From the NCBI GenBank assembly GCA_034509495.1, contig CM067523.1, forward strand, positions 1,645,297 to 1,709,296: DNA of 64,000 bases, given 5' to 3'. This document shows positions 25,501-35,350 of this stretch, in pieces; the stretch's first letter is position 1; the number at the start of each line of letters is the position of its first letter. The notes under the pieces were generated by a model, which ran no database searches, had not been told where the DNA came from, and worked only from the letters and a program-made list of their open reading frames with translations. The position numbers and the translations under genes are program-made. Source of the stretch: Acestrorhynchus altus (Eukaryota; Chordata; Actinopteri; Characiformes; Acestrorhynchidae).

Positions 25501-28500
25501 AGGGAGACCACCTGTGGACCACCTGTTCTGCCTGGAAATTTGACACCTGAGAGGAAAGAGGAGAAGACTGTCCTCACTGAAACAGAAAGCTATGGACAGT
25601 GCACTTCAAGAACCAGAGAACAAGAAGAAAAAGCCATGTAAACCATTTTTAAGGTTACATCTGTTCTCACCATCTCTACTGCTCTCAATACTCAGGTAGT
25701 CGCTTTCAATGGTTCTGGAACAGCCAGGCAGGTTTTGCTGAAGTGGCACATGCTCCGGCAAACACAGACCTGTCAGAGGATGCTGTGAAGAAAATGATCG
25801 AATCAACAATCAATAATCAGATGATCTGATCAATATGATGATGAAAAGTGTGAAGTGTGAAGAAGGAGCTTCTACTTACAGAAGTCAGCGCTCACTGTGA
25901 AAGGAACCTGCACTAAGCCATTTGAGGACTTCTTCCAGAAGCTGATTTGTTGCTAGGGCAGATGAGGCATTCCTGGTTCTTGGCAGGACCATGTCTCCCC
26001 TCACCAACAGTTCCTTGGATCCTTCATCCACAGATGGGAAAGAGGTTTGATTAGGAAAAGCAGAAAATGGAGCAAAGACCAAAACTCTCCTGCTTTGGAC
26101 CAAAACCTCCTCAGACTATGAATTCTTATCTAGAAGGAGAGAATAAACAGGCTCTTTACCGTTGTTGATGGTCAGAATTCTTGTGGTGATGTCCATTTGC
26201 TGAAAGTTATCGACTGTGACAGCCTGAGAGAGGCCGAGCATCAGCAGGGCTAGAAAGGACAGCGAGGCTGTGGGCTCCATGATGCTTCAGTATGTGGAGA
26301 TGATCTGGATGCTCCTTCACTGTAGCTCGGTGTTGGAACCCTGTCAACCTGGTCTTTTATACACATGGACACACATCGGTGTGGCTGTCTGAGGATTAAA
26401 GCTAAGCTCTGTCCACTGTCTAATGTGTGGATCTAAAGGGAGGAACCTTCTGAGCTCAGGGCTCTGATTTGAAGATGTTTGCCCTCTACATAAACACCAA
26501 CCTTCTATCTCTCAATGATTTCTCTGTGTTCTCAGTATTTATTATCTCTTGTGTTCCTCAAGGTTCTATTTTAGGCCCTTTTAATTTTTTCTACATATAA
26601 TCCTCATGGATCTCGAGGCACGGGCCTGTTTATCTAAAGGGAGGATCTTCTGATTGTACTATTTGCACTGATGCTCTACTCAGTCAGACTGGGACTGTGG
26701 TTTTCTTTGGTTGATCTGCACTTATGAAGACATCTGTGGGGGTTCTGCGAGAGGGTGTTGTCCAAATCTGTTAGTTGTAGTTTCCAGTGCTGTATTTTAT
26801 ACTGAAATGCTCCTGTGATATCTGCGTAATTTGTCTTTAGGTCCATAGATGCTTCTTCAGCACTTGCCCTACCTGGAGTGGTGACATTCATTACCGCTGA
26901 ACACGTTCCTGGACAGAACCGAAGACTTTGGTTTGGTAATGAAGAGGAGCTGTTTGCTGAGGAGGAGGTACCGTTTCATTCAGATGATTATAATTGATAT
27001 TTGATGTCCTTACCGTGACATTAATGATGGTCATTTTTGTTTTGTGTCGTGTAGAGAACCATTGTAAAATAAGATAAATGCACACCTTTTATTAGTGGTC
27101 GACTACAAATGACCATCGGCAGATGCCTCCACTCCACTTTCAGCGTCAGTCTTTGTACAGACGCTCTTACGTTCTCCTCAACCCCCCTCTGATACCATAA
27201 AGATCTCATAGTGGTTTCTATGATGGAGAGATCTCCACACCCTGCTGTAGCTCCAAACCATCACACTTCCACCACCATGCTTCACAGCTGCTATGAGGTT
27301 CTCAGATGGTTGGTTATGCGAATATGTCTTCTGTTACTGTGTCCAGATAATTCAATGTTGGATTCATCTGTCCAAAGCACATTGTTCCTGCTCTTTTTTT
27401 TAAAGAGTGTAATTATATATATCTTTTCTAGGTGATCTGTGTGGGTCAGATTATTGGAGCCATCGTGGCTGAAAATAGAGAACTTGCGAAGCGAGCATCA
27501 CGTCTGGTCTCTGTTACATATGAGGACATCCTGCCTGTCTTCTTCACCATACAGGTATTTTATGATCAGTATATTATTACATATTTCAGAAGTGTTGTGA
27601 AGTTCAGTGCATGGCCTGTATGTGACTGGGCTGCTCAGATTTGCCTCGCTGTCTTTCGTTGTTTTTTTAGGAAGCCATAGAGCACCAGTCTTTCTTTGAG
27701 CCCAGAAGGAAGCTGGAGAGGGGGAACGTGGAGGAAGGTTTTGAAAAATCGGACCACGTTCTGGAGGGTAATGTTAGACCTCACTGTTTGCTTCAGTTTT
27801 TACAACAGACAGGTTTCAGTTAAACATGAAGGTGTCAGTGTTGATGGAGATGTTGACCATGCGTGATGTTTCAGGTGAGCTGTATATGGGAGGGCAGGAG
27901 CATTTCTACATGGAGACTCAGGGGGTGATCGCCGTGCCGACAGGAGAAGCTGAGGAGATGGAGCTTTACGTAGCCACACAGCATGCAGCCTACACTCAGG
28001 TCAGACACTGATACAGTACTGACCACTGATGAGGGCAGTGAGTAGAAGTAGGTATTTCTAATAAAGTGGTCTGAGAGTGAAACCACAGGGTGTTTCGAAT
28101 AAAGCAGCCAGTGAATAGAAATTGGAAATAGAAATTGAAATTCAGTGACTTGAATTGTTTGTTGAATGAAAGTGAAACGTCCATCTCCCTCCACTAGGAG
28201 GTGGTGGGCCTGACTCTGGGGGTGGACTCCAGTAAGATCACATGCCATGTGAAGCGACTGGGTGGAGGATTTGGAGGGAAAGTGATGAAGATCGCTTCAT
28301 TGTCTGCTATTACTGCAACTGCTGCTTACAGGTACCACCACTGACACACACACACACATACACATGCGTGGGGTTAAACTGCTGCAGGCTGAATGGGTGG
28401 GGCTAAAATGCTGTAGGCTGAATGGGTGGGGCTAAACTGCTATAGGCTGAATAGGTGGGGCTAAACTGCTGCAGGCTGAATGGGTGGGGCTAAACTGCTG

Positions 28501-31500
28501 TAGGCTGAATGGGTGGGGCTAAACTGCTGTAGGCTGAATGGGTGGGGCTAAACTGCTGTAGGCTGAATGGGTGGGGATAAACTGGTGTAGGCAGTATATT
28601 ATATTTAACCAACAGAACCGGCCGTGCTGTGCGGTGTGTTTTGGAACGTGGAGATGACATGCTTATCACCAGCGGCAGACATCCCTTCCTGGGGAAATAT
28701 AAGGTATTGTGGAGCTCTTGAGCATTATTTGACCTCTCGTTTGGGGGCGTAACACTGAGGCACATGCTTTCTCAGGTCGGCTATATGGACGACGGCACCA
28801 TCCTGGCTGCAGATATAACCTACTACAGCAATGGGGGATGTACACTGGACGAGTCCTCGTTTGTGAGTTTTACTTACCATGGAATTCACACTTAGAATCA
28901 GCAAAGTGACTGTTTTGGAACAGCCTAGCAACCACCTAGCAACCCCATAGCAACACTTAGGAACAGCTTTGCACCTACCTTGCAAACCCACACCAACCAC
29001 TTGGAGCACCAAGACAGCATCTAGGTAACAGTCTAGTAATCACCCAGCAAACCCACAGCAACCACTTGGAATACCATAGCAACCACTTAGCAGAACAAAG
29101 GCAAGCACTACATACTAGTCTTGCAGCCACCTAGAAAACATTTTGCGACCACTTAGAAAACCAGACATCAAAGCAACCACCACAGATAGCACCAAGGCAA
29201 ACACCTGGCTAACTTTTTGCAACCACAAGTGATACCACAGCAACCACTTTGAATACCATTGCAACCTCTTGATCCGAGCAAACCCATTCACCCCTCATTT
29301 CTGCGTTCTCTATCACGTCTGTGAGCTCAGATCATGGAGAAAGCCCTTCTTCACATGGACAACTGCTACAAGATCCCTCACCTGCAAGGGCGTGGTTTTG
29401 TGTGCCGGACATTTCTGCCCTCCTACACGGCCTTCAGGGGCTTTGGTGGTCCTCAGGGGCTCACCATCATTGAGAGCATTCTCCACGAGGTGGCCACTAA
29501 ATGTGGCCTTCCTGCACACCAGGTGAGCCCTCAGAAAGTGAGAGAGGTTGGCTAAATCTTGCTGGAGACCAAGTGTGCAATGATGGACTGTGTGCTTCTA
29601 TGTGCAGGTGAGAGAGATGAACATGTACCAGAGCGAGAACAGCTACACCCACCACCAGCAGCTCTTCAGCCCCCGAGACATGCTGCGCTGCTGGAGTGAG
29701 TGTCTGGAGAAATCAGACTATGAGCGGCGCCTCCTTACTGTCCAGCAGTTCAACTGCTCCAACCGCTGGAGGAAGAGGGGAATGTCCATCGTCCCACTCA
29801 AGTTCGGAATTGGCTTCTCCAAGGGCTTTTACAACCAGGTGAGTGTGACTGTAGGACCACAGTTGGTCTTCTGAATGGTTGAAACTGGGCTAAGACCTCG
29901 CTTAACTCTCCCATTCAGGGTGCAGCTTTGGTGAACATCTACAAGGATGGCTCAGTTCTGGTTTCTCATGGCGGGACAGAGATGGGTCAGGGTATCAACA
30001 CCAAAGCCATGCAGGTCTGCACCACATAATCTTTAAACATCTACAGCAGTTTTTCTGAACTTCCAGGCCATTAACAAGACATTCCTGAGCTTGACAATGT
30101 GATTGAGGGGCAGAAATTCCTCCTCCACATCTAGTAAACTTTCATTTACTCTCATCAGCCAGAAATAGTTGCACCCAGAAGGAATCATGGAGTCAGAAAG
30201 GTATGTGTGGGGATACTGTGATCTGCTACCAGGATCAATGGTTTGTTGTCATGTGTCCAGAAGGTGTGAGATGAAAATGCTGCTATTGGACACTCTATCA
30301 ACACTCCACCCCTACCACACCATCTGCAGAACTGAGTGAGAACATTCAAGCTGCATGAGATGGATCATCACAGGACACCATTAGGAACCTCTACAGCTCC
30401 ATGCAGAGACGTCTGGCGTGTTGCGTTAAACCCGACGCCGTCCTGAGAGACACCACTTCTGTATGAGTAGATCAATAAATATTGATCAGATCAGACTACA
30501 GTTATCATCAGTTATTGATCCTGATCACCTTCATCTTCCTTCACAACGGCACTGCAATCCCACACGTCCTTCTGAGCGCAACTGTTTGTTTCACGATGTG
30601 TGTATGTAAGAATCCAAGCAATTTTTTACACTAATGATTTAAAGTCTTTTCACTTGTATATGTGTTGTGTTAGATCACCAGTCGTATCCTGAAGGTCCCC
30701 ATGTCCTCCATCCATGTGAAGGAAACCTGCACTGGAAATGTTCCTAATGCAGCGCCATCTGCTGCCTCATTCGGCACGGACGCCGTGGGGATGGCTGTCA
30801 AGGTAATCCCACATGTGTGGACCAAACAAACTCAGAATGTAAGTATATCATGTTCTGATGTTCTGATGTCCTGCAGAACGCATGTGAGAAGCTGATGGAT
30901 CGTCTGGAGCCACTCAGAAAGAAGCACCATGAACTCTCCTGGCAGCAGCTGGTAATCAAAGGTTACACAGGGTTCTCTGAGCCACGCTTGAAGAACCTCT
31001 ACACTGGACTTCTTTAACCCATTAAAAGGCTCTTTACATCTTCACACATCTTTTTTAATATACACTACATGTCCAAATACACACATTGCTGACACAGATG
31101 TGCAAATGTACACACAGCTTGTCTAGTCCCTGTAGAGAAGTACTGCCAATAGAATAGGACTCTCTGGAGCAGATAAACACACATGGCCCTATTGTCTCCA
31201 TGTCTAATACCAGGCGTCTAGAGGGTATAAAGCCCCCCAGCATTGAGCTGTGGAGCAGTGGAACGGTGTTCTCTGGAATGATGGAGCTCCATCAGTACTT
31301 TTGGGATGAGTTGGTGATCTGGCACAGCTTCAGAATCTAGTAGAAGTCTTCTCTGGACAGTAGAGACAGTTACTTCAACAAAAGCAGGAGAAACTCAAAC
31401 TCTTTTTTTCTTCTCCATCAGGTGATGGAGGCCTACTGCCAGAAGATTAGTTTATCAGCTACGGGTTTCTTCATGTAGGTCACCCACATCACAAAGCCCA

Positions 31501-31913
31501 AGTAATCTCAGCTCACGTGGCTTTAGAAGGTGACCTTTTTTGTTTGTTGACCCACCAGGGGGCCCCACACCAGCGTGGACTGGGAGAGGAGCGAGGGGAC
31601 AGCATATTATTACTTCACCTTCGGGGCGTGCTGCTCTGAGGTGGAGATCGACTGCCTGACCGGAGATCACAGAGTACTGTATCAAAAACCGTCCCCTCAC
31701 ATTTTATACCCTATGTGGACAAAAGTACTGGGACAGCCTTGATTACTGACTGTGGGCTGTTCCTTTCACTGTGTTGCTCTGCTGTTTCAGAACATCAGGA
31801 CTGACATTGTGATGGATGTTGGTAGAAGCCTGAACCCTGCCCTGGACATCGGACAGGTACCGCATCATAACCCCTACACACTGAACTTGGTCTTTTTAGG
31901 TGTGTGTAATCGA

Positions 31914-31996
<83 letters not shown>

Positions 31997-32438
31997 CAGA
32001 TTGAGGGAGGTTTTGTCCAGGGTTTGGGACTTTACACTATAGAGGAGCTGCAGTTTTCTCCTGATGGAGCTCTGAGGACCAAAGGACCTTCAGACTACAA
32101 GATCCCTGCCCTCGTTGACATCCCAAACACATTCAACACACACCTGCTGACCAACGCACACAACCCTCATGCCATCTACTCTTCCAAGGTGAAATTCACA
32201 CATACACTGACATGGTGGTGGTGTGTTAGTGTGTGTTGCGCTGGTATGAGTGAGACACAGCAGTGCTGCTGGAGTGTTTAAACCTCTCAGTGTCACTGCT
32301 GGACTGAGAACAGTCCACCAACCAGAAACATCTGGCCGACACACCACCGTTATGACTATAGATCTACAAAGTGCTCCTCTACGGTAAGAGGAGCTCCTAA
32401 AATGGACAGTGAATGAAGAAACAAGGTGGTGTGACCTG

Positions 32439-32499
<61 letters not shown>

Positions 32500-33071
32500 C
32501 CGCAGGGTATCGGTGAGCCCCCCGTGTTTTTCGGCTGCACCATCTTCTTTGCTATTAAAGAAGCGATTGCAGCAGCTCGGAGAGAGAGAGGACTCAGCAA
32601 GACCTTCATCCTTTCTTCTCCCACCACGGCTGAGAAGATCCGTCTGGCCTGTGAGGACGCCTACACCGCTGCGGTAGGCTGAATGGGTGGGGCTAAACTA
32701 CTGTAGTCGGAAAATCCTTCCAGTCGATGTCAGAGATGGTAGATGGTTATAGAAACATCTGACATTATTTCTGGAGGAGATACCAGCTATTAGGACAGAG
32801 GGGGTCTGAACTTGCAGTACAAAGACTTCATTTTGGAGCATTTCTATTGGTCCAGTCATCACGAGATTCCGATACAATGTAACGAACAGCCAAATTGACA
32901 TCATTTGAAAATATGAAGAGCAACATGGAGATGCAAGGTTCAGCAAGATCTTCACAGGTTCAGTAATGTAGTGATGCACTGACAGAGCATTACATTAAAG
33001 CTGTCTGTCCCTCTCTTTAGGTCGTCTCCACGGAGCCTGAACCCTGCAGACCCTGGGCCATCGACGTCTGA
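11411..33071 (+). CDS. aox: aoxA: aldehyde oxidase, complete 35-exon gene
   Basis: Thirty-five coding exons join in frame to 1338 codons plus TGA, the length of human AOX1, with GT-AG introns throughout. The order is two 2Fe-2S domains, the FAD domain, then the molybdopterin domain. Iron-sulfur cysteines are C47, C52, C55, C77 and C117, C120, C152, C154. The catalytic Gln is Q775 (in VATQH) and the general base is E1270 (in GIGEPPVFFG). V810 replaces the XDH pocket Glu, which supports aldehyde oxidase over xanthine dehydrogenase. K888 sits where XDH has Arg and human AOX1 has Met. The enzyme should oxidise aldehydes and N-heterocycles in the cytosol using molybdenum cofactor, FAD and oxygen. 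The ATG opens MACPSQSNELIFFINGRK; the next exon begins VVEKNADPEE. aoxA is head-to-head with bzw1 and tail-to-tail with aoxB. Which zebrafish gene (aox5 or aox6) is its orthologue cannot be told here. Confidence 0.97.
11560..12090 (-). mobile_element. Tc1/mariner-like remnant in aoxA intron 1
   Basis: Reading the minus strand, the hallmark GTGAAACGTGGTGGTGG (about 11810-11826) and downstream text follow the order of a Tc1-family transposase C-terminal half, with stops and frameshifts. Confidence 0.6.
12150..12186. repeat. CA microsatellite, aoxA intron 1
   Basis: An uninterrupted CA tract followed by mixed CA/CG text to about 12204. Confidence 0.95.
12653..12714. repeat. TG microsatellite abutting the exon 3 acceptor of aoxA
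   Basis: The TG tract runs to within a few bases of the splice acceptor at 12717-12718 (cacatgcag), replacing the usual polypyrimidine tract. Confidence 0.95.
13600..13800. mobile_element. AGAACC-type repeat copy, aoxA intron 4
   Basis: Shares 'tatatagaaccat' and 'ggaacctttttt' phrases with 10320-10690. Confidence 0.4.
13905..14050 (-). repeat. Fish interspersed repeat fragment, aoxA intron 4
   Basis: This is the reverse complement, with mismatches, of 63180-63310; both contain 'ttggctgcccag' and 'gtctgtta' phrases in the same order. It is a dispersed family rather than a gene. Confidence 0.6.
14290..14345. repeat. CA microsatellite directly at the exon 5 donor of aoxA
   Basis: The donor gtaaaa at 14288 runs straight into the CA tract. 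Confidence 0.95.
16140..16260. mobile_element. AGAACC-type repeat fragment, aoxA intron 11
   Basis: Contains 'aaagaacctttttgtaaag' and 'agaaccctttttaaacc', as in 10320-10690. Confidence 0.4.
16488..16524. repeat. TG microsatellite just upstream of the exon 12 acceptor of aoxA
   Basis: The TG tract ends 13 bases before the exon 12 start at 16538. Confidence 0.95.
16680..17110 (-). mobile_element. Small inverted-repeat element, family M1, aoxA intron 12
   Basis: The end near 17045-17080 carries 'cccaatacttttgtccatat', the complement of the end of the copy at 41700-42100. The interior shares 'ggtgatcatccaac'-type text with that copy. This is a widespread fish non-autonomous element. Confidence 0.55.
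17490..17690 (+). repeat. Interspersed repeat fragment, aoxA intron 13
   Basis: Shares 'tggtaggtgaattggccag' with 33860-33885 and continues in the same order ('gtgtgtggt...cctgtgacgg'). Confidence 0.6.
19360..20060. repeat. 'Tagcgctttt' interspersed repeats, aoxA intron 16
   Basis: Two starts, near 19365 and 19720, have the form 'aagtttattcatatagcgct' followed by 'ttacaacgaaggcatcacaa', a pattern common across fish genomes. No coding exon lies here; exon 17 begins at 20219. Confidence 0.55.
20411..20590. repeat. 56-bp tandem repeat, three copies, aoxA intron 17
   Basis: The unit begins 'gtgttctgatcctcactgta' and is present three times head-to-tail with few mismatches, immediately after exon 17. 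Confidence 0.9.
20600..22620. repeat. Segmental duplication unit 1 inside aoxA intron 17
   Basis: Aligns collinearly with 24600-26620 at an offset close to 4.02 kb. For example, the zinc-site segment is at about 21361 in one copy and 25380 in the other. Each unit contains one antisense hatching-enzyme copy with its 3' flank and promoter. Confidence 0.75.
21137..22252 (-). pseudogene. Hatching-enzyme astacin copy HE-C1, disrupted
   Basis: A four-exon astacin metalloprotease of the fish hatching-enzyme type, antisense in aoxA intron 17. The zinc motif is intact in sequence: HELNHALGFYHEHTRSD, then YVRINWNNIDPTMQY and SSVMHYSK, where SVMHY is the Met-turn. The gene is broken. The signal-peptide exon shifts frame soon after the ATG at 22252, and a stop (AAA TAG) directly follows MHYSK, where copy C4 continues. 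Several small indels lie between. The ancestral stop is at 21139-21137 after ...YNC. The family digests the egg envelope at hatching. It is either a pseudogene or a real gene carrying residual assembly indels. Confidence 0.8.
22640..23060 (-). mobile_element. L2-like LINE 3' end, inverted relative to 57600-57980
   Basis: This is the reverse complement of 57600-57980, including the typical tail with 'acatgtaaagcatttggcag' on the plus strand. The following 23090-24010 looks repeat-derived too, but I cannot assign it. Confidence 0.6.
24190..24660. repeat. GGTTGCTATGG-type degenerate array, aoxA intron 17
   Basis: Loosely periodic units built on 'ggttgctatgg' and 'ctagatggttgc'. Similar arrays occur at 28915-29270 (complement), 36590-36900, 42290-42650, 44265-44940 and 50440-50880. 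Confidence 0.7.
25162..26280 (-). pseudogene. Hatching-enzyme astacin copy HE-C2, disrupted but with intact exon 1
   Basis: Exons: 26280-26160, about 26021-25880, about 25782-25671, about 25546-25162. Exon 1 is clean: ATG, then a hydrophobic signal peptide (MEPTASLSFLALLMLGLSQA), then the propeptide ending in RILTINN at a gtaaag donor. A TATA box (TATAAAA) lies at 26361-26355, about 75 bp upstream of the ATG. The zinc motif HELNHALGFYHEH and SRAGCVYQGIVQ are present. Exon 2 has compensating indels around the first mature Cys, and exon 4 shifts frame after NWNNID and ends early at ...YSK. It is antisense in aoxA intron 17. It is a pseudogene or an imperfectly assembled gene. Confidence 0.8.
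26355..26361 (-). promoter_or_regulatory. TATA box of HE-C2
   Basis: TATAAAA on the minus strand within a flank shared with the other copies; equivalents are at 55479-55485 and 58318-58324 on the plus strand. Confidence 0.6.
27190..27400 (-). mobile_element. Tc1/mariner-like remnant in aoxA intron 18
   Basis: The complement of 'cacacttccaccaccatgct' and the downstream phrases match, in reverse, the fragments at 37735-37912 and 59890-60110. No intact frame. Confidence 0.7.
28373..28600. repeat. 29-bp minisatellite, aoxA intron 22
   Basis: About eight units of the form 'gtaggctgaatgggtggggc' plus nine bases. Isolated units occur at 18389-18440 (intron 14) and at 32674-32705 (intron 34), the latter starting exactly at the exon 34 donor. 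Confidence 0.92.
28915..29270. repeat. CAACCACC-type degenerate array, aoxA intron 24
   Basis: Complementary-strand version of the GGTTGCTATGG arrays, with units such as 'cctagcaaccacctagcaac'. Confidence 0.7.
30170..30600 (+). repeat. Interspersed repeat, family R1 (long copy), aoxA intron 27
   Basis: Highly similar to 51330-51640 over the shared part, including 'accacaccatctgcagaact' and 'tccatgcagagacgtctggc'. The latter resembles the end of a Tc1/mariner-type transposase, but this is only a suggestion. Confidence 0.75.
31050..31390 (-). mobile_element. Small inverted-repeat element, family M1, aoxA intron 29
   Basis: Starts 'tacactacatgtccaaata' and ends with text complementary to the interior of 41700-42100, including 'gagctgtggagcagtggaac'. 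Confidence 0.6.
31916..31996. repeat. TG microsatellite abutting the exon 33 acceptor of aoxA
   Basis: About 80 bp of TG ends in ttcag, directly before exon 33 at 32000. Confidence 0.97.
32190..32350 (+). mobile_element. Partial copy of the palindromic element P1, aoxA intron 33
   Basis: Matches one arm and the inner edge of the element at 46850-47250, including 'cactgacatggtggtggtgt' and 'gtgctgctggagtgtttaaa'. Confidence 0.7.
32440..32499. repeat. TG microsatellite abutting the exon 34 acceptor of aoxA
   Basis: The TG tract runs to ttccgcag at the exon 34 acceptor (32504-32505). Confidence 0.97.
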
Positions 33072-33279
33072 GATGGATGCTCCCGAATCTCTCAGATGTT
33101 CATCAGTCCTCCCACTTATTCAAGCTGACGCCCCTTATTCACTCTCTCACACCCCCTCACACAACCTCTGCTGAGCCGCTCGGCTTGTTAGCCGTCACTT
33201 TCACGCCGACTCTTTCAGATTTCAGATGGGACGGTTGTACATGGAGAGGCGGAGTCCTGAACTTCACTGCAGAACGTCT

Positions 33280-33285
33280 ATTAAA
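33280..33285 (+). terminator. aox: Candidate polyadenylation signal of aoxA
   Basis: ATTAAA 208 bp after the stop codon, followed by a GT-rich stretch. The implied 3'UTR is 33072-33310. Confidence 0.5.
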
Positions 33286-33519
33286 GTCACTGATGTTGAT
33301 ATTCAGTAGATAATCATGTTTCATCTCAAAACAAGCCTCTGAAATCCTAAATTACAAGCATTAAAATACCAAATTCCTTGTAGCTTAATAATTATTGTCC
33401 ATATCGGTCACGAACAACTAATATCCTATTAATTAATCTATTGACTATTCTATTGTTTATTCAACTAATTTTATTACTAAAGTCAATAACAAACTAAATT
33501 TTAAGCTGGATGAAGTGCT

Positions 33520-33740
33520 CGCCCGCCTTCAGGTTTGTGGGAGCAGCTGGTTCGGCAACCAGCCTTGTGACTGTAAGGTCACCGGTTCAAATCCCTGAAC
33601 TGGCAGCCCTCAAACGACTGCCCTCGAACAAGGCACTGAACTCCCCAGGTTCTCCCCGGGCACTGAGGACAGGGCTGCCCACTGCTCTGGGCACATGTGC
33701 TCACCGTGTGTGCACAACACAGTCGGTTCAAAAAAGTATA
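33520..33740 (+). mobile_element. tRNA-derived SINE-like element between aoxA and aoxB
   Basis: A B-box-like GGTTCAAATCC lies at about 33583-33593, preceded by 'gtgactgtaaggtcacc' and followed by 'gaacaaggcactgaactccc'. This is the usual architecture of fish tRNA-derived SINEs. It is not a functional tRNA. Confidence 0.6.
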
Positions 33741-33749
33741 ATTACTATT

Positions 33750-34010
33750 AGTCGCACAGGGGTCTGGGGTTGTGGATTCGATGCCCACTCGGGTTGTGTG
33801 GTGCGTTCTCTGTGTCCATGCGGGTTTCCTTCGGGTACTTCGGTTTCCTCCCTCCTCCAAAAATGCACATGGTAGGTGAATTGGCCAGGCCAAACTGCCC
33901 CATAGATGTGTGACTGTGTGTGGTACCCCGTGATGGACTGACGGCCTCTCGAGGGGGTATTTCTGCCTTGCACCCTAAGACTCCTGGTGGATAACGACTG
34001 ACTGTATATT
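33750..34010 (+). repeat. Interspersed repeat next to the SINE-like element
   Basis: Contains 'ggtaggtgaattggccagg' and 'tttctgccttgcaccctaag', a dispersed fish repeat also seen at 17490-17690. Confidence 0.6.
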
Positions 34011-34373
34011 AACACGGTCACAGAATAAAACTAATACACCGGAATGAAGTGCTGAGTGTTTTATTGTGGAACATGTTTGATTAGATACAGAAGGTGCATC
34101 AATCTGAGATACATGAACTTCATCTGTCAATATTACAGTTACAACAGTTACAGGTTAATATCAATTACTCAGATAAGTAATTATAGTTCATATTTTAGTA
34201 CAATTAACGGTCAGCTGACACCCACTGACCCGAAGTAACTCATTACACTGACATGAACAGTCGGTACTCCGCTTTGGGACCCCAACAAAATTCCACAGAC
34301 ACCACATCAAAGCATCATTTCTGTTCATTTTTTGGAAGTTGATTTGAATTAATTAAAGGTTAAGACATTATGT

Positions 34374-34399
34374 TTTATTATATATAACATTAGTTTATT
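34374..34399 (-). terminator. aox: Candidate polyadenylation signals of aoxB
   Basis: AATAAA on the minus strand at 34399-34394 and 34379-34374, about 300 bp after the aoxB stop codon. Another lies at 34065-34060. The aoxA and aoxB 3' ends therefore converge within about 1.6 kb. Confidence 0.45.
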
Positions 34400-34693
34400 A
34401 ATTCATTATGTTCTAGGTCATATTTAAGATTGTTCTCATTTATTTACACGCAGAACACTACGGTGCCAAAACCTGCACGACCGTATGTTAGAAGGTGACA
34501 TTAGAGATACAAAACCTAATATGGCACTTAAAAATGAATTGAGGCCGATTAAACAATGTTTCATATCTATAAACTAGAACATAAAGTCATGTGATTTGGG
34601 TGGAAACAAAGCTACAGTGAAGATGGTGATCGAGGGAACGCAGAATAAGATGTTCAAGTGGTGGAACAGAAGTGGTCAGACTGTCGGGGCAGA

Positions 34694-35315
34694 TCATGGC
34701 AGCTCCAGAGCCCACGGCCGGGACGCTCCGACTTCTGCATCAGGAATCTGGAGAAGATCGAAAATAAAGTCAAATACATATTCAATCCTACTTCAATCAT
34801 CTTCTCCAAACGCTTTTCAGGGACGAGGTTGATTTTCAAACTGAAGAAATGTCCTTTAAACATTTGTAAAACATCTAAAATTAGAATCAGATGAAGAACA
34901 TCAACTACGAATGATCAGACCATCGTTAGAGAGGACGCTGGAGGAGACTGTTTTATTTAAACCTCAGACAGTCTGAGATGGGATTTAAAAAGATCTCAGA
35001 ACAATTAGAAATCAGACGTTCCACTGTCCAGAACATCATTTACAAGTGGAGAACATTTAGAACCACAGCCCACATGGTCAGATCAGACCGTCCTACAAGT
35101 TCAGCCCAAAAGCAGAACCACAAGATGAGTAAAGAAGATCCAACAATCCTAAAATGTTCATCACAGACGGTAGACGGTTCCAGGAATTGACTTTATTTCA
35201 GAGTTAAAATGAAGATCTGTTTAAATATGTCGAAGGTGTTCATGGGGTGTCCTGACTTTTTCATATGGCTTTGTAAAAGTTCCAATCCAACATCAGCGTC
35301 TCAGGAGAAGATCTG

Positions 35316-35350
<35 letters not shown>

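Larger units (their letters stand above)
24600..26620. repeat. Segmental duplication unit 2 inside aoxA intron 17
   Basis: Collinear partner of 20600-22620, including the same 3' flank ('cacttcagagaacccatttg') and the promoter-side flank ('aagatgtttgccctctacat'). Confidence 0.75.
20219..33071 (+). other. aox: aoxA exons 17-35: molybdenum-cofactor domain, residues 568-1338
   Basis: Exons: 20219-20388, 26841-26967, 27432-27554, 27671-27767, 27875-27999, 28198-28331, 28616-28703, 28776-28862, 29331-29522, 29608-29838, 29919-30014, 30674-30802, 30877-30951, 31422-31474, 31559-31673, 31791-31856, 32000-32188, 32506-32673, 33021-33071. Landmarks are GGQEHFYMET (exon 21), GGGFGGKV (exon 22), TAFRGFGGPQG (exon 25), SHGGTEMGQG (exon 27) and GIGEPPVFFG (exon 34). 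Intron 17 is 6.45 kb and houses two antisense hatching-enzyme copies. Confidence 0.95.

Noticed and set aside
33540..33610. A possible tRNA gene from the GGTTCAAATCC box
   Set aside because: No cloverleaf with matching acceptor stem is visible; the context matches a SINE body and tail.
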